64,000 nucleotides of DNA from Agrobacterium tumefaciens (GCA_017744915.1 JAGIAH010000008.1:1-64000); one strand, 5' to 3'. Positions 1-10,768 are shown, counted from the first letter of the stretch. Program-made: numbers and translations. Notes: generated by a model from the letters alone, not told the origin.

Positions 1-851
<851 letters not shown>

Positions 852-1241
852 TGCGCGGGCCGAAAATCGCGGGCAAGGCTCGCGGGCTCCGGTTGCTGAA
901 AAAGAGGGACGGCGCGGTTCGGTCCGTGCCGTTTCCCGAACGGGCAGCTTCTCCTGCCGCGTGACATTTTGTCCAAGCGATGCCTGCCGTCCGACGTGAT
1001 ACATGCCCCCGGACGTGATAAATGCCAAATCTGGCCTTTATGAAAAGCAAGCGCAGACGAATGGCGGCGGGGTGCGGCGAATGGCCGGCACATGCTGGCA
1101 TCGGTTTGGTCCGATGCCCTCCTGCCAGGACATTCGGGACCGATGAATTGACGCATCGCGCATGCCGGAAATCACATTCGTTTTTCGGGCCGGTGCAAGG
1201 GATGTCGCCGCAGGCGGCGTCCGAAGGAAACAGGACAGGAA
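852..1241. other. 390-bp gap between ctaD and ctaB with a short tandem repeat
   Basis: No convincing gene. It contains two direct copies of GACGTGATAnATGCC at 993-1007 and 1012-1026 (19-bp period, one differing base). The ctaB Shine-Dalgarno (AGGACAGGAA) lies at its right end. The gap is long for an operon interior, so ctaB may have its own promoter here. Confidence 0.5.
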
Positions 1242-2195
1242 ATGACCGTTATCGACAATCGCGAACTGCTGGGCGAAAAAGGCTCCGAACTTTCGGAAGC
1301 CGGCGCACGCGATTATTTCGAGCTGCTGAAGCCGCGCGTCATGTCGCTTGTCGTCTTCACGGCCTTTGCCGGCCTCGTGCTGGCGCCGGGAGAAATCAAC
1401 CCGATCCTCGGCATCATCGCCATTCTGTGCATCGCGGTCGGCGCCGGCGCCTCCGGTGCGCTCAACATGTGGTATGATGCCGATATCGATGCCGTGATGA
1501 GCCGCACCGCCAAGCGGCCGATCCCGTCGGGTCGCGTTGCGCCGGGCGAGGCGCTGGCCTTCGGTCTGACGCTGTCGGGCTTCTCGGTGGCCATTCTCGG
1601 CCTTGCGGTCAACTGGTTCTCGGCCGGCCTGCTCGCCTTCACCATCTTCTTTTACGCCGTCGTTTATACGATGTGGCTGAAGCGCTCGACACCGCAGAAC
1701 ATCGTCATCGGCGGTGCCGCAGGCGCTTTCCCGCCCATGCTCGGCTGGGCCTGCGTCACCGGCGGCGTTTCGCTGGACAGCATCATCCTGTTCCTCATCA
1801 TCTTCCTGTGGACGCCAGCGCATTTCTGGGCGCTGGCGCTGTTCAAGATGCGCGATTACGGCGCCGTCGGCATTCCGATGATGCCGAATGTGGCGGGTGA
1901 GCGCTCCACCAAGAACCAGATGATCGTCTACGCGGTGCTGACCGCGGCGGCGGCCGTCGCCCCCTATTTCACGGGTCTGGCGAGCGCCGGCTACGGCATT
2001 TTCGCCGCCGTCCTGAGCGCCATCTTCGTCTACTGTTCGCTCGATGTCCGGCGCATGCCGGAGGGTGACGAGAAGATGGTGCCAGCCAAGAAGATGTTCG
2101 CCTATTCGGTGCTTTATCTTTTCGCGATCTTCTCCGGCCTTCTGGCCGATCATTTCGCGCCGGCCCTGAAGGCCGTGATGTCGGGAGTCCTGTAA
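1242..2195 (+). CDS. ctaB: Protoheme IX farnesyltransferase (heme O synthase)
   Basis: Inner-membrane UbiA-family prenyltransferase that adds a farnesyl group to heme B to make heme O, the precursor of heme A for the oxidase encoded alongside. The 317-aa protein shows the prenyl-diphosphate-binding motif NMWYDADID (about residues 75-83) followed by KRPIPSG, and the second conserved loop [12 protein letters not shown]. Several hydrophobic segments fit a polytopic enzyme. The ATG follows a good Shine-Dalgarno. The stop codon overlaps the next start (TAATG), indicating translational coupling to the small downstream gene. Length is normal for the family. Confidence 0.97.
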   Translation: MTVIDNRELLGEKGSELSEAGARDYFELLKPRVMSLVVFTAFAGLVLAPGEINPILGIIAILCIAVGAGASGALNMWYDADIDAVMSRTAKRPIPSGRVAPGEALAFGLTLSGFSVAILGLAVNWFSAGLLAFTIFFYAVVYTMWLKRSTPQNIVIGGAAGAFPPMLGWACVTGGVSLDSIILFLIIFLWTPAHFWALALFKMRDYGAVGIPMMPNVAGERSTKNQMIVYAVLTAAAAVAPYFTGLASAGYGIFAAVLSAIFVYCSLDVRRMPEGDEKMVPAKKMFAYSVLYLFAIFSGLLADHFAPALKAVMSGVL

Positions 2196-2326
2196 TGGAA
2201 ACGGTGGAACTGAGCGCGGCACAGAAAAAATCGAGACGCGGGCGCAATATTGCGCTGGGCGTCTTGCTTGCCGGTCTGGTGGTGCTGTTTTACGTCATCA
2301 CCATCATCAAGATCGGCTCACATTGA
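2195..2326 (+). CDS. 43-aa single-pass membrane protein, CoxF-like
   Basis: Small gene starting one base inside the ctaB stop codon. The protein has a charged N-terminus containing KKSRRGR (about residues 11-17) and one hydrophobic helix (about 19-39). Proteins of this size between ctaB and ctaG in alphaproteobacterial cox operons are usually labelled CoxF or small oxidase-associated proteins, with no settled function. Coupling to ctaB and the short distance to ctaG support a real gene. The role in oxidase assembly or stability is inferred from position only. Confidence 0.8.
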   Translation: METVELSAAQKKSRRGRNIALGVLLAGLVVLFYVITIIKIGSH

Positions 2327-2356
2327 TCGTCTGAGCGCAGGAGAGGAGGGGAGGAC

Positions 2357-2974
2357 ATGGCGAATATGGAAGCAGAAACGACGCGGGACGGTACGCAGCG
2401 GGTGAGCAACCGCTCCATCCTCGTGCTCTGCCTCGTATTTTTCTGCGGCATGATCGGCATGGCCTATGCCGCCGTGCCGCTTTACAGCCTGTTCTGCCGT
2501 GTCACCGGTTATAACGGCACGACACAGCGCGTGGAGCAATATTCCGACGTCATTCTCGACAAGACCATCAACGTCACCTTCGACGCCAATACGTCGAACG
2601 GCCTCAACTGGGATTTCCGCCCGGTGGACAAGATGGTCAAGCCGAAGATCGGCGAAACGATACAGGTGACCTTCAAGGCGACCAACCGTTCGCCCGTGGC
2701 GACCACGGGCACGGCGGTCTTCAACGTCACGCCGATGGAAGCCGGGGCCTATTTCAACAAGGTGGAGTGTTTCTGCTTCACCGAAACGACGCTGCAGCCG
2801 GGCGAAACGCTGGAAATGCCGGTGGTGTTTTTCGTTGATCCTGACATCGCCACGGCGCGCGAGACCAAGAGCATTCATACTTTAACGCTGTCCTATACGT
2901 TTTATCCGGCCAAAACCGAAAAACCGGTTGCGTCCTTGCCGGTAAAAACTGAATCTGGCGAAAGCAAACTGTGA
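2357..2974 (+). CDS. ctaG: Cytochrome c oxidase assembly protein CtaG/Cox11
   Basis: Membrane-anchored copper chaperone that delivers copper to the CuB site of subunit I. The 205-aa protein has a short cytoplasmic N-terminus, one transmembrane helix (about residues 20-42) and a periplasmic immunoglobulin-like domain. The copper-binding CFCF motif is at Cys138 and Cys140, and [15 protein letters not shown] after the helix is typical of Cox11. The start follows GGAGAGGAGGGGAGG, a very strong Shine-Dalgarno. It lies between the CoxF-like gene and ctaE, as in other alphaproteobacteria. Confidence 0.97.
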   Translation: MANMEAETTRDGTQRVSNRSILVLCLVFFCGMIGMAYAAVPLYSLFCRVTGYNGTTQRVEQYSDVILDKTINVTFDANTSNGLNWDFRPVDKMVKPKIGETIQVTFKATNRSPVATTGTAVFNVTPMEAGAYFNKVECFCFTETTLQPGETLEMPVVFFVDPDIATARETKSIHTLTLSYTFYPAKTEKPVASLPVKTESGESKL

Positions 2975-3035
2975 GAGGAGGTCTGGCCTTTTCGTTAAGG
3001 CCGGATCAGGGAAGAGACATTCGGGGATTGTCGCA

Positions 3036-3911
3036 ATGGCAGATACGCATCAGAAGAACCACGACTACCACATCATCGATCCAAGCCCATGGCCGCTTCT
3101 GGCCTCGATCGGCGCCTTCATTCTGACCTTCGGCGGCGTCTGTTACATGCGTTTCCTGTCGGGCGGCTCCTTCAAGCTGTTCGGCGCGGAACTGGCCAAT
3201 CCCTGGCTGTTCTATATCGGTCTCGTCATCGTGCTTTACACCATGTATGCGTGGTGGTCCGACACGATCAAGGAAGCCCATGAGGGCAACCACACCCGCG
3301 TCGTCTCGCTTCACCTGCGTTACGGCATGATCATGTTCATCGCCTCCGAGGTGATGTTCTTCGTCGCGTGGTTCTGGGCTTATTTCGATGCCAGCCTGTT
3401 CCCGAGCGAAGCCATCCAGGCGTCGCGCCTGCAATATACCGGCGGGCAGTGGCCGCCGAAGGGCATTGAGGTCATCGATCCCTGGCATCTGCCGCTTTAC
3501 AACACCGTCATCCTGCTTCTGTCGGGCACCTGCGTCACCTGGGCGCACCACTCCCTGCTGCACAATGACCGCAAGGGCCTGATTACCGGCCTGCTGCTCA
3601 CCGTCGCGCTCGGCATCCTGTTCTCCACCGTGCAGATTTACGAATACATGCACGCGCCGTTCGACTTCAAGAACTCGATCTATGGCGCCACCTTCTTCAT
3701 GGCCACAGGTTTCCATGGTTTCCACGTCTTCGTCGGCACGGTCTTCCTGCTCGTCTGCCTGTTCCGCGCCATTGGCGGCGGTTTCACGCCCAAGCAGCAT
3801 TTCGGTTTCGAAGCGGCTGCCTGGTACTGGCACTTCGTTGACGTCGTCTGGCTGTTCCTGTTCTTCGCCATCTATATCTGGGGTGGCTGGGGCGCGCCGG
3901 TGCATGGCTGA
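3036..3911 (+). CDS. ctaE: Cytochrome c oxidase subunit III
   Basis: Third core subunit of the aa3 oxidase, an integral membrane protein that stabilises proton pumping. The 291-aa product has the seven-helix pattern, with conserved subunit III stretches such as WWSDTIKEAHEGNHT, EVMFFVAWFWAYF and ATGFHGFHVFVGT. It ends in a conserved WHFVDVVWLFLF helix. It follows ctaG by 61 bp on the same strand. Length and motifs are normal. A repeat element lies immediately downstream, which may mark a transcript boundary. Confidence 0.97.
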   Translation: MADTHQKNHDYHIIDPSPWPLLASIGAFILTFGGVCYMRFLSGGSFKLFGAELANPWLFYIGLVIVLYTMYAWWSDTIKEAHEGNHTRVVSLHLRYGMIMFIASEVMFFVAWFWAYFDASLFPSEAIQASRLQYTGGQWPPKGIEVIDPWHLPLYNTVILLLSGTCVTWAHHSLLHNDRKGLITGLLLTVALGILFSTVQIYEYMHAPFDFKNSIYGATFFMATGFHGFHVFVGTVFLLVCLFRAIGGGFTPKQHFGFEAAAWYWHFVDVVWLFLFFAIYIWGGWGAPVHG

Positions 3912-3981
3912 TTGCCTACGGTAGTGGATTGAGGTCCATGCAGGTTATCTGCCTGTGAAACGAGAGGGTGCGGTTTGTCGC

Positions 3982-4101
3982 CTTCTCCCCGCCGGGGAGA
4001 AGGTCGCGACAGCGGGATGAGGGGGGGGAGAGGTCTCCGAATTCCGGCAGCGTCGCCCCTCATCCGACCCTTCGGGCCACCTTCTCCCCGGCGGGGAGAA
4101 G
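3982..4101. repeat. Palindromic intergenic element, family B copy 1
   Basis: About 120 bp. It begins and ends with the self-complementary block CTTCTCCCC(G/C)(C/G)GGGGAGAAG and has CCCCTCATCC-type arms inside. The copy at 41768-41884 is the same element in the opposite orientation. It resembles the rhizobial RIME-type mosaic elements in general design; that family name is from memory and unverified. Confidence 0.85.
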
Positions 4102-4205
4102 AAACAAGCCGCAAAACCGGGCGGAAGACGATGCCTTGGTTGAGGCGGTCTTCCAACAGACTCGACGTCATTCTCGGGCTTTGGGCAACTTCGCGGGAGG
4201 TCGTC

Positions 4206-4592
4206 ATGTCTGAACCATCAAACGGCAATTTCGCGCCGGTCGATCCTATCAAGGTCGGGCTGAAGGGTTGTTGCCCGCGCTGCGGCAATGGCCGGCTGTT
4301 CGACGGTTTTCTGAGCATAAAACCCGCCTGCAGTGCCTGCGGGCTGGATTATGGCTTTGCCGATGCGGGGGATGGTCCGGCCGTCTTCGTCATGCTGATC
4401 GTCGGTTTTCTGGTGGTCGGGCTGGCGCTTTGGGTCGATCAGCGTTTTGCCCCGCCCGTCTGGGTGCATGTCATGCTGTGGTTGCCGTTTACGGTGATTG
4501 TCTCCCTCGTGCTGCTGCGCAAGCTGAAAGGGATCATGATTGCGCTGCAATACCGCAACAATGCAAGCGAAGGCAGGCTTGATCGTGAATGA
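4206..4592 (+). CDS. DUF983 family zinc-ribbon membrane protein
   Basis: 128-aa protein. The N-terminus carries two CxxC pairs (Cys23/Cys26 and Cys42/Cys45), which look like a zinc ribbon. Two hydrophobic helices follow (roughly residues 58-78 and 85-105). DUF983 proteins are commonly found beside cox genes in alphaproteobacteria but have no proven function. The start ATG follows GGGAGGTCGTC. Longer in-frame upstream starts exist but would run through the palindromic repeat, so the short form is preferred. The following SURF1 gene overlaps its end. Confidence 0.85.
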   Translation: MSEPSNGNFAPVDPIKVGLKGCCPRCGNGRLFDGFLSIKPACSACGLDYGFADAGDGPAVFVMLIVGFLVVGLALWVDQRFAPPVWVHVMLWLPFTVIVSLVLLRKLKGIMIALQYRNNASEGRLDRE

Positions 4593-5337
4593 CGTGTCTC
4601 ACATGAAGGCTGCGGAACGGCGGGTCTGGTTCGCCGCGCCGCTGGTGCTGCTCGCGCTTGCCATTCTTCTCGGGCTCGGCACCTGGCAGGTGAAACGGCT
4701 CTACTGGAAAGAGGCATTACTGGCCGATATCGAAGAAAGGCGCAGCGCAAGTCCCGCCACGCTTTCAGATATCGAGGCCATCGCGAAAAGCGGCGGTGAT
4801 ATCGAATATCGCCATGTCAGCCTGTCCGGGGTTTTCGATCATGCCCGCGAGCGGCACTTCTTCGCCACCCATCAGGGCCAGACCGGTTATTATATCTATA
4901 CGCCGCTGATGCTCGCCGATGGCCGCATGGTTTTCGTCAATCGTGGTTTCGTGCCCTTCGAGATGAAGGATCCGGCCAAGCGACCCGACGGGCAGGTGGC
5001 CGGCGCGGTGACGATCACCGGGCTGGCGCGCGCACCGCTGGTGGCAAAACCCTCCTCGCTTTTGCCGGACAATGATATCGCCAAGAATATCTTCTACTGG
5101 AAGGATCTGGCGGCGATGGCGTCCAGCGCAGCGGTCCCGTCCGACCGGCTGGTCAAACTCTTCTTGGATGCAGACAATGCGCCCAATCCCGGCGGCTGGC
5201 CGCAGGGCGGCGTGACGCTGATAGATTTGCCCAACAATCACCTGCAATATGCGATAACGTGGTATGGTCTGGCGGTGGCCCTTGTCATCGTCGCCGGTTT
5301 TGCCTATTTCCGGAACGGTAAGGCGCAGGGCGAATAA
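4585..5337 (+). CDS. SURF1 family cytochrome oxidase assembly protein
   Basis: Inner-membrane factor involved in heme a insertion into subunit I. The protein has an N-terminal helix (FAAPLVLLALAILLGLGTWQ, with the typical LGxWQ ending), a long periplasmic part containing FVNRGFVP, and a C-terminal helix ending in AYFRNG. The start is uncertain. GTG at 4585 has an upstream AAGGCAGG and overlaps the DUF983 stop; ATG at 4603 has no clear ribosome-binding site; ATG at 4561 lies deeper in DUF983. Family assignment is firm. Confidence 0.93.
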   Translation: MNDVSHMKAAERRVWFAAPLVLLALAILLGLGTWQVKRLYWKEALLADIEERRSASPATLSDIEAIAKSGGDIEYRHVSLSGVFDHARERHFFATHQGQTGYYIYTPLMLADGRMVFVNRGFVPFEMKDPAKRPDGQVAGAVTITGLARAPLVAKPSSLLPDNDIAKNIFYWKDLAAMASSAAVPSDRLVKLFLDADNAPNPGGWPQGGVTLIDLPNNHLQYAITWYGLAVALVIVAGFAYFRNGKAQGE

Positions 5338-5400
5338 AGCCCGCCCCGTCCGGTAAGGCAGGCTATCGGGCAAGACCAGGGCGCTGGCCAAGGAGCACGA

Positions 5401-6447
5401 ATGAACATCGCCGTTTCCAAACCCCCTTTGACGATAAGGCTGTGCGGACCGCGCGGCTTTTGCGCGGGCGTGGACCGGGCGATCCAGATCGTTGTGCTGG
5501 CGCTGAAGGCCTATGGCGCACCGGTCTATGTTCGCCACGAAATCGTGCATAATCGTTACGTTGTCGAAGGGCTGGAAGCCAAGGGCGCGGTTTTCGTCGA
5601 GGAGTTGCATGAGATCCCGACCGAACACCGCGAACAGCCGGTGGTCTTTTCCGCCCATGGCGTGCCGAAATCCGTGCCGGAGGATGCGCAGGCGCGCAAC
5701 CTTTTCTATCTTGATGCCACATGCCCGCTGGTCTCCAAGGTCCACAAGCAGGCCATGCGCCACCAGCGTCTCGGCCGCCACGTCATCCTGATCGGCCATG
5801 CCGGTCACCCGGAAGTCATCGGCACCATGGGCCAGCTTCCCGAAGGCACGGTCTCGCTCATCGAAACGGTGGAAGATGTCGACCGCTACGAACCGCTCGA
5901 CCGTGAAAATCTCGGATTCGTCACCCAGACGACGCTGTCGGTCGATGATACTGCCGGCGTCATCGTCAGGCTTCAGGAGCGGTTCCCCGCCATTCAGGCA
6001 CCCGCCGCCGACAGCATCTGTTACGCAACCACCAACCGTCAGGATGCGGTGAAGCAGGCGGCCCCCGGCTGCGATCTCTTCATCGTCGTCGGCGCCCCCA
6101 ATTCCTCAAATTCCAAGCGATTGGTGGAAGTGGCGCTGCGGGCCGGCGCGAAGCGCTCCGTGCTGGTGCAGCGAGCGTCGGAAATCGACTGGGACGCGAT
6201 CGGCGATATCCGCACCGTCGGCCTCTCGGCTGGAGCGTCGGCACCTGAGGTCATCGTCGATGAGATCATCGAGGCCTTCAAGGCGCGTTTCGATACGACG
6301 CTCGATCTCGCCGTGACGGTGGAGGAAACGGAACATTTCCTCGTCAACCGCGAACTGCGCAGCATCGAGCTGACGACGGACGACATGGCTTTCGTCAATG
6401 GTGATGCCAGCAACGCATTGCCGCCGAAAAGCGCCGCCGGTATCTAA
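5401..6447 (+). CDS. ispH: 4-hydroxy-3-methylbut-2-enyl diphosphate reductase
   Basis: Last enzyme of the MEP isoprenoid pathway; it reduces HMBPP to IPP and DMAPP in the cytoplasm using a [4Fe-4S] cluster. The three cluster cysteines sit in RGFCAGV (Cys21), DATCPLV (Cys108) and [10 protein letters not shown] (Cys207). [10 protein letters not shown] and TQTTLSVDD are also typical. The 348-aa length is normal, and AAGGAGCACGA precedes the ATG. It lies just after the cox cluster and before thrB, same strand. Isoprenoids feed heme O and quinone synthesis, but the grouping is probably not functional. Confidence 0.97.
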   Translation: MNIAVSKPPLTIRLCGPRGFCAGVDRAIQIVVLALKAYGAPVYVRHEIVHNRYVVEGLEAKGAVFVEELHEIPTEHREQPVVFSAHGVPKSVPEDAQARNLFYLDATCPLVSKVHKQAMRHQRLGRHVILIGHAGHPEVIGTMGQLPEGTVSLIETVEDVDRYEPLDRENLGFVTQTTLSVDDTAGVIVRLQERFPAIQAPAADSICYATTNRQDAVKQAAPGCDLFIVVGAPNSSNSKRLVEVALRAGAKRSVLVQRASEIDWDAIGDIRTVGLSAGASAPEVIVDEIIEAFKARFDTTLDLAVTVEETEHFLVNRELRSIELTTDDMAFVNGDASNALPPKSAAGI

Positions 6448-6538
6448 AGCGGGATGGCACTGAATGGGGGCGGTTTCGCCTCACATGTGTCATCCTCCCC
6501 CGAGATTTCCATTCCATCCTTCATCAAGAGATTTGAAA

Positions 6539-7507
6539 TTGGCAGTTTATACGGACATCACCGAAGATGATCTGAGGAATTTCCTCACGCAATATGACGT
6601 CGGCAGCCTCACCTCCTATAAAGGCATTGCCGAAGGCGTTGAAAACTCCAATTTCCTGCTGCACACCACAAAGGATCCGCTGATCCTGACGCTTTATGAA
6701 AAGCGCGTGGAGAAGAACGATCTGCCCTTCTTCCTCGGCCTCATGCAGCATCTGGCCGCCAAGGGCCTTTCCTGCCCCTTGCCCCTGCCACGCAAGGATG
6801 GCGAATTGCTCGGCGAATTGTCGGGCCGGCCGGCGGCGCTCATTTCTTTCCTCGAAGGCATGTGGCTGAGAAAGCCGGAAGCGAAACATTGCCGCGAAGT
6901 CGGCAAGGCGCTGGCCGCCATGCATCTTGCGGGCGAGGGGTTCGAAATCAAGCGCCCGAACGCGCTCTCCGTCGAGGGCTGGAAGGTACTGTGGGACAAG
7001 TCCGAAGCCCGCGCTGACGAAGTGGAAAAGGGCCTGAAGGCCGAAATCCGCCCGGAAATCGATTATCTCGCCGCCCATTGGCCGAAGGACCTGCCGGCGG
7101 GCGTCATCCATGCGGATCTGTTTCAGGACAATGTGTTCTTCCTCGGTGACGAACTCTCCGGCCTGATCGACTTTTATTTCGCCTGCAATGATCTGCTCGC
7201 TTACGACGTGTCGATCTGCCTCAATGCCTGGTGCTTCGAAAAGGATGGCGCTTACAACGTCACCAAGGGCAAGGCGCTGCTGGAAGGCTATCAGTCGGTG
7301 CGGCCGCTGAGCGAAGCGGAGTTGGAAGCGCTGCCGCTTCTGGCGCGCGGTTCGGCGCTGCGTTTCTTCCTCACCCGCCTTTACGACTGGCTGACGACGC
7401 CGGAAGGCGCGCTGGTGGTGAAGAAGGACCCGCTGGAATATCTGCGCAAGCTGCGGTTCCACCGTTCCATCGCCAATGTCGCCGAATATGGGCTGGCGGG
7501 CGAATGA
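6539..7507 (+). CDS. thrB: Homoserine kinase (APH-fold type)
   Basis: Phosphorylates homoserine in threonine synthesis; this is the aminoglycoside-phosphotransferase-fold ThrB of proteobacteria, not the GHMP type. The catalytic motif HADLFQDN is at residues 191-198, followed by [10 protein letters not shown] for Mg binding. The chosen start is TTG at 6539 (LAVYTDIT..., 322 aa), preceded by CAAGAGA. The longer frame from 6464 adds 25 residues without homology-like character. The stop overlaps the rnhA start (ATGA). The partner thrC lies about 10 kb away on the opposite strand. Confidence 0.94.
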   Translation: MAVYTDITEDDLRNFLTQYDVGSLTSYKGIAEGVENSNFLLHTTKDPLILTLYEKRVEKNDLPFFLGLMQHLAAKGLSCPLPLPRKDGELLGELSGRPAALISFLEGMWLRKPEAKHCREVGKALAAMHLAGEGFEIKRPNALSVEGWKVLWDKSEARADEVEKGLKAEIRPEIDYLAAHWPKDLPAGVIHADLFQDNVFFLGDELSGLIDFYFACNDLLAYDVSICLNAWCFEKDGAYNVTKGKALLEGYQSVRPLSEAELEALPLLARGSALRFFLTRLYDWLTTPEGALVVKKDPLEYLRKLRFHRSIANVAEYGLAGE

Positions 7508-7944
7508 AGCACGTCGATATTTTCACGGATGGCGCCTGTTCCGGCAATCCCGGTCCGGGCGGCTGGGGCGCCGTGTTGCGTTATGGCGAGGTGGAGAAGG
7601 AACTGTCGGGTGGCGAGGCCGAGACCACCAATAACCGCATGGAGCTGCTGGCGGCGATTTCGGCGCTCAATGCGTTGAAGAGCCCCTGCGAGGTCGATCT
7701 TTATACCGACAGCGCCTATGTGAAGGACGGCATCACCAAGTGGATTTTCGGCTGGAAAAAGAAGGGCTGGAAAACCGCGGACAACAAGCCGGTCAAGAAT
7801 GTCGAGCTGTGGCAGGCGCTGGAGGCGGCGCAGGAGCGCCACAAGGTTACGCTGCATTGGGTGAAGGGCCATGCCGGCCATCCCGAAAACGAACGTGCCG
7901 ATGAATTGGCGCGCAAGGGCATGGAGCCCTTCAAACGCCGGTAA
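7504..7944 (+). CDS. rnhA: Ribonuclease HI
   Basis: Cytoplasmic endonuclease that removes RNA from RNA-DNA hybrids. The 146-aa protein keeps the four carboxylates Asp8 ([11 protein letters not shown]), Glu47 (NNRMELLA), Asp69 (YTDSAYV) and Asp133 (NERADELA), and the loop histidine in [10 protein letters not shown] (His123). Its ATG overlaps the thrB stop by four bases, so the two are translationally coupled. Length is usual for bacterial RNase HI. No unusual features. Confidence 0.97.
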   Translation: MKHVDIFTDGACSGNPGPGGWGAVLRYGEVEKELSGGEAETTNNRMELLAAISALNALKSPCEVDLYTDSAYVKDGITKWIFGWKKKGWKTADNKPVKNVELWQALEAAQERHKVTLHWVKGHAGHPENERADELARKGMEPFKRR

Positions 7945-8104
7945 CGCAAGCCTGCTTTCTTGCCGGTGGGACAGGCCCGGAACGGGCGCGACGCTCAATC
8001 CCGATTGGGGCCTGATTGGGACCGATTGGGGGTTGTGAAAACCGAAACCCGACTTATCTTGTCGTCAAACAGCCGGACGGCGTTCCAGCGGAGGAGACAT
8101 TCGG

Positions 8105-8413
8105 ATGATCCTGCATTGTGTATTTCTAAGGTTCAAGGCTGCGACGGCATCCTCTGAAAAACATGCCGTTTTCGAGGCGATTGCAGCCCTGAAGGACGAA
8201 ATACCGGGGATCATCGACGTTAAATACGGCCAGAATGTCTCGCCCGAAGGCCTGAACGGCGGTTTCGTCGACGGCTTCATCGTGACGCTGGAAAGCCCGG
8301 AAGCCCGTGACGCCTATCTCGCCCATCCCAAGCACATGGATGTGGGGGAGCGGCTGGTTTCGCTCACCGATGGCGGTCTGGCCGGGCTTCTGGTGTTCGA
8401 CATGAATGTATAA
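8105..8413 (+). CDS. Dabb (stress-responsive alpha/beta barrel) domain protein
   Basis: 102-aa single-domain protein. The N-terminal MILHCVFLRFK strand, the central helix and the C-terminal YLAHPKHMDVGERL stretch fit the Dabb dimeric alpha-beta barrel fold (ferredoxin-like). Members are mostly uncharacterised; some are polyketide cyclases or stress proteins. GGAGGAGACATTCGG precedes the ATG, an excellent ribosome-binding site. It stands alone, convergent with the peroxiredoxin gene. The substrate is unknown. Confidence 0.85.
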   Translation: MILHCVFLRFKAATASSEKHAVFEAIAALKDEIPGIIDVKYGQNVSPEGLNGGFVDGFIVTLESPEARDAYLAHPKHMDVGERLVSLTDGGLAGLLVFDMNV

Positions 8414-8564
8414 AAAGGGCGTGGCCGGTCAGACTATGACCTTCCATCCGGCCGAACCCATATGTCGGCATCGTCGCCCTCCGTGGTGGCGGTCCAGGCC
8501 CACGAAATTATACTCGCGGGCCTGATGAATGTCTGGCGTTATTTGTATTTAAGTGGTGAGCTTT

Positions 8565-9050
8565 TTAAAGCTGCTCGATCATCGCCGCAGCGGCCGAAAC
8601 GGTCGCCTGGCCGGGGTTCTCTTCGACATTCAGAGATTTCACCACGCCGTCTTCAATCAGCATGGAATAGCGCTTGGAGCGCACGCCGAGGCCGCCGGCG
8701 GAAAGATCGGCGTCGAGGCCAAGCGCCTTGGTGAAGGCGGCATCCCAGTCCGCCAGGAAGTGAATCTTGCCCTGGCCGCCGGATGATTGCGCCCAGGCGC
8801 CCATGACGTGCCAGTCATTGACGGAGACGACGGCGATGTCATCCACGCCCTTGGCGAGAATGGTATCGCGGTTTTCGAGATAGCCCGGCAGGTGGTTCAG
8901 CGAGCAGGTGGGGGTGAAAGCGCCGGGCACGGCGAAAAGCACCACCTTCTTGCCGCCGAAAAGGGCGTCCGTGGTGGTTTCCACCGGGCCATCGGCCGTC
9001 TTTTCCTTGAAGGTTGCGGAAGGCAGTTTTTCGCCGATCTTGATGGTCAT
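8565..9050 (-). CDS. Peroxiredoxin (Prx5/AhpE-like, single-cysteine type)
   Basis: Thiol peroxidase that reduces hydroperoxides in the cytoplasm. The peroxidatic cysteine is Cys49 in VPGAFTPTCS, the Prx5-type PxxxTxxC motif. No other cysteine is present in the 161-aa protein, so an external thiol such as glutathione or glutaredoxin must resolve it (inference). The frame extends 21 codons upstream, but AGGAG lies exactly 7 nt before the ATG at 9050 and the resulting length matches the family. Confidence 0.94.
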   Translation of the reverse strand: MTIKIGEKLPSATFKEKTADGPVETTTDALFGGKKVVLFAVPGAFTPTCSLNHLPGYLENRDTILAKGVDDIAVVSVNDWHVMGAWAQSSGGQGKIHFLADWDAAFTKALGLDADLSAGGLGVRSKRYSMLIEDGVVKSLNVEENPGQATVSAAAAMIEQL

Positions 9051-9151
9051 GTCCATGCTCCTGTGGCCGTTCGGTTCGGCGCGACTATAGAGCAGGGACA
9101 TGAAATCTGTCATGCGGTTTTCGTTTGAAATGCCACATGCCGGACACCCGC

Positions 9152-10000
9152 TCAGGGCTTGGGAAAATTCAGCATCGTTTCCATCGCCCGATCGCCGGAT
9201 TTGACCAGAATGGGCCAGCTGTTGCCCTGCACCTGATAGGTTTTCGGCAGGCCCTTGATGTTCATGTAGAAGGAGAGCTTGCGCTTGTCGCGCACCATGT
9301 TCTGCGGTTCGTAATAGGCAAAACCGGAAGGGCCGGCGATAAAGATCTCGGTCTCCTTCGGTGCGTTTTCCGGCAATTGCAGCTGCACGCCGAGCATGGT
9401 CTTGTCGGGCGTGATGTGGAAATCGATCACCTTGAAATCGTCGGAAGCCGCCTCGGGCAGCGTCTCGCGCGCCTCCTCGAGAAGGCGGCGTTCCTCATTG
9501 TCGTCAGCGCCGGCATTGCCGCGCTCGATTGAAAACTTCGCCTCGAAGGGAATACAGATATTCTGGCATACACCGATGAAGGCGGTGAGGTCGATCTTCC
9601 CGCTCGCCGCCGGGTCGGCGGCTTTCAGCTGAAAGGGCAGGCTGACGGCGTGATCATAGCCGATATCGGTGATGTCACCGTTCTTGATGAGCTTCGGAAC
9701 GGGATAGGCCATGGCAGCAAGCGTCGCGCCGCTGGCCGGATCGAGCGTGATCTGGGGCGGTATGCCGGCTTCACCGGGCTCGCGCCAATAGGTTATCCAG
9801 CCGTCCTTCGGCTCGATCTGCAGCACGCCGCGCAGCACGCCATTCGCATCCATGGCAAGGCTTGCCACGCGCATCTGGCCGCCTTCGCTTCTGGCCCAGT
9901 CGGTAATTTCGGCCCGGGCGGCTTCAGCGCCGCCGAGGAGGGCGGCAAATGCGGCCACGAGACGAAGATGTGAAAATCGAAAGAATATCCTGACGCTCAT
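9152..10000 (-). CDS. Periplasmic DsbD-alpha-like (thiol:disulfide interchange N-domain) protein
   Basis: 282-aa exported protein. The N-terminal segment SHLRLVAAFAALLGGAEAARAE looks like a cleavable signal peptide (about residues 9-30). The body resembles the immunoglobulin-like N-terminal domain of DsbD, and the pair in GVCQNICIP (CxxxC) sits where DsbD-alpha has its redox cysteines. The membrane and thioredoxin domains of full DsbD are absent, so it would need a separate membrane partner. Located between the peroxiredoxin and a divergent yqgE. Substrate unknown. Confidence 0.82.
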   Translation of the reverse strand: MSVRIFFRFSHLRLVAAFAALLGGAEAARAEITDWARSEGGQMRVASLAMDANGVLRGVLQIEPKDGWITYWREPGEAGIPPQITLDPASGATLAAMAYPVPKLIKNGDITDIGYDHAVSLPFQLKAADPAASGKIDLTAFIGVCQNICIPFEAKFSIERGNAGADDNEERRLLEEARETLPEAASDDFKVIDFHITPDKTMLGVQLQLPENAPKETEIFIAGPSGFAYYEPQNMVRDKRKLSFYMNIKGLPKTYQVQGNSWPILVKSGDRAMETMLNFPKP

Positions 10001-10162
10001 ACTTTCCGTCTAACCCAACATCGGCTGGCGGACCAGTTACGAATTCGTGCGGTTCATCATTTTCGGTTGATTGATCGGGCGCTATGTCGCATCCTGTCCT
10101 TTGTCGAAGTGCGAACGCCGTTTACCGTTTGAATGACGGAATTCGGTCTGCTGGAGGCGCCG

Positions 10163-10768
10163 GTGAGCTTTTCAACCCTGATGGACAAACGCGAACGTGG
10201 CTTTCTCGATGGTCAGTTCCTCATCGCGATGCCGGGGCTGGACGATGGCAATTTTGCCCGTTCGGTGATCTATATCTGCGCCCATTCGGATGCCGGCGCC
10301 ATGGGCTTCATCATCAACCGGCCGCAACAGATCACCTTTACCGATATCCTGCTGCATCTGAAACTGGTGGACAGCAACGACGCCATCATGCTGCCCAACC
10401 GCACCCGCGAGTTTCCGATCCAGTGCGGCGGTCCGGTCGAATCCGGTCGCGGTTTCGTGCTGCATTCGGATGATTATCTGAGCGAATCCTCCATTCCGGT
10501 CAGCGACGATATTTCGCTGACGGCAACGCTCGATATCGTCCGCGCCATCTCCAATGGCCGCGGCCCGCAAAGGGCCACCATGATGCTCGGTTATGCCGGC
10601 TGGGGGCCGGGCCAGCTGGAAAACGAGATCGCCAATAATGGCTGGCTGAATTGCCCGGCGGCGGAAGAGCTGATCTTCGACCGTGGGCTGGACAATAAAT
10701 ACGAGCGGGCGCTGGCCCTGATGGGCGTCGATGCCCGCATGCTCTCCACGGATGCCGGCCACGCCTGA
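10163..10768 (+). CDS. YqgE/AlgH family protein (UPF0301)
   Basis: Cytoplasmic family of unknown biochemical role, sometimes linked to regulation in pseudomonads. Conserved pieces are [35 protein letters not shown] and [15 protein letters not shown] choose GTG at 10163 (201 aa), because GGAGG sits 5 nt upstream and family proteins begin close to this point; an ATG 10 codons earlier lacks a good ribosome-binding site. Monocistronic, divergent from the DsbD-like gene. Confidence 0.92.
   Translation: MSFSTLMDKRERGFLDGQFLIAMPGLDDGNFARSVIYICAHSDAGAMGFIINRPQQITFTDILLHLKLVDSNDAIMLPNRTREFPIQCGGPVESGRGFVLHSDDYLSESSIPVSDDISLTATLDIVRAISNGRGPQRATMMLGYAGWGPGQLENEIANNGWLNCPAAEELIFDRGLDNKYERALALMGVDARMLSTDAGHA

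Noticed and set aside
3982..4101. Family B element as a simple terminator pair for ctaE
   Set aside because: The reverse-complement copy at 41768-41884 shares its asymmetric interior, so it is a dispersed element; termination may be a side effect.
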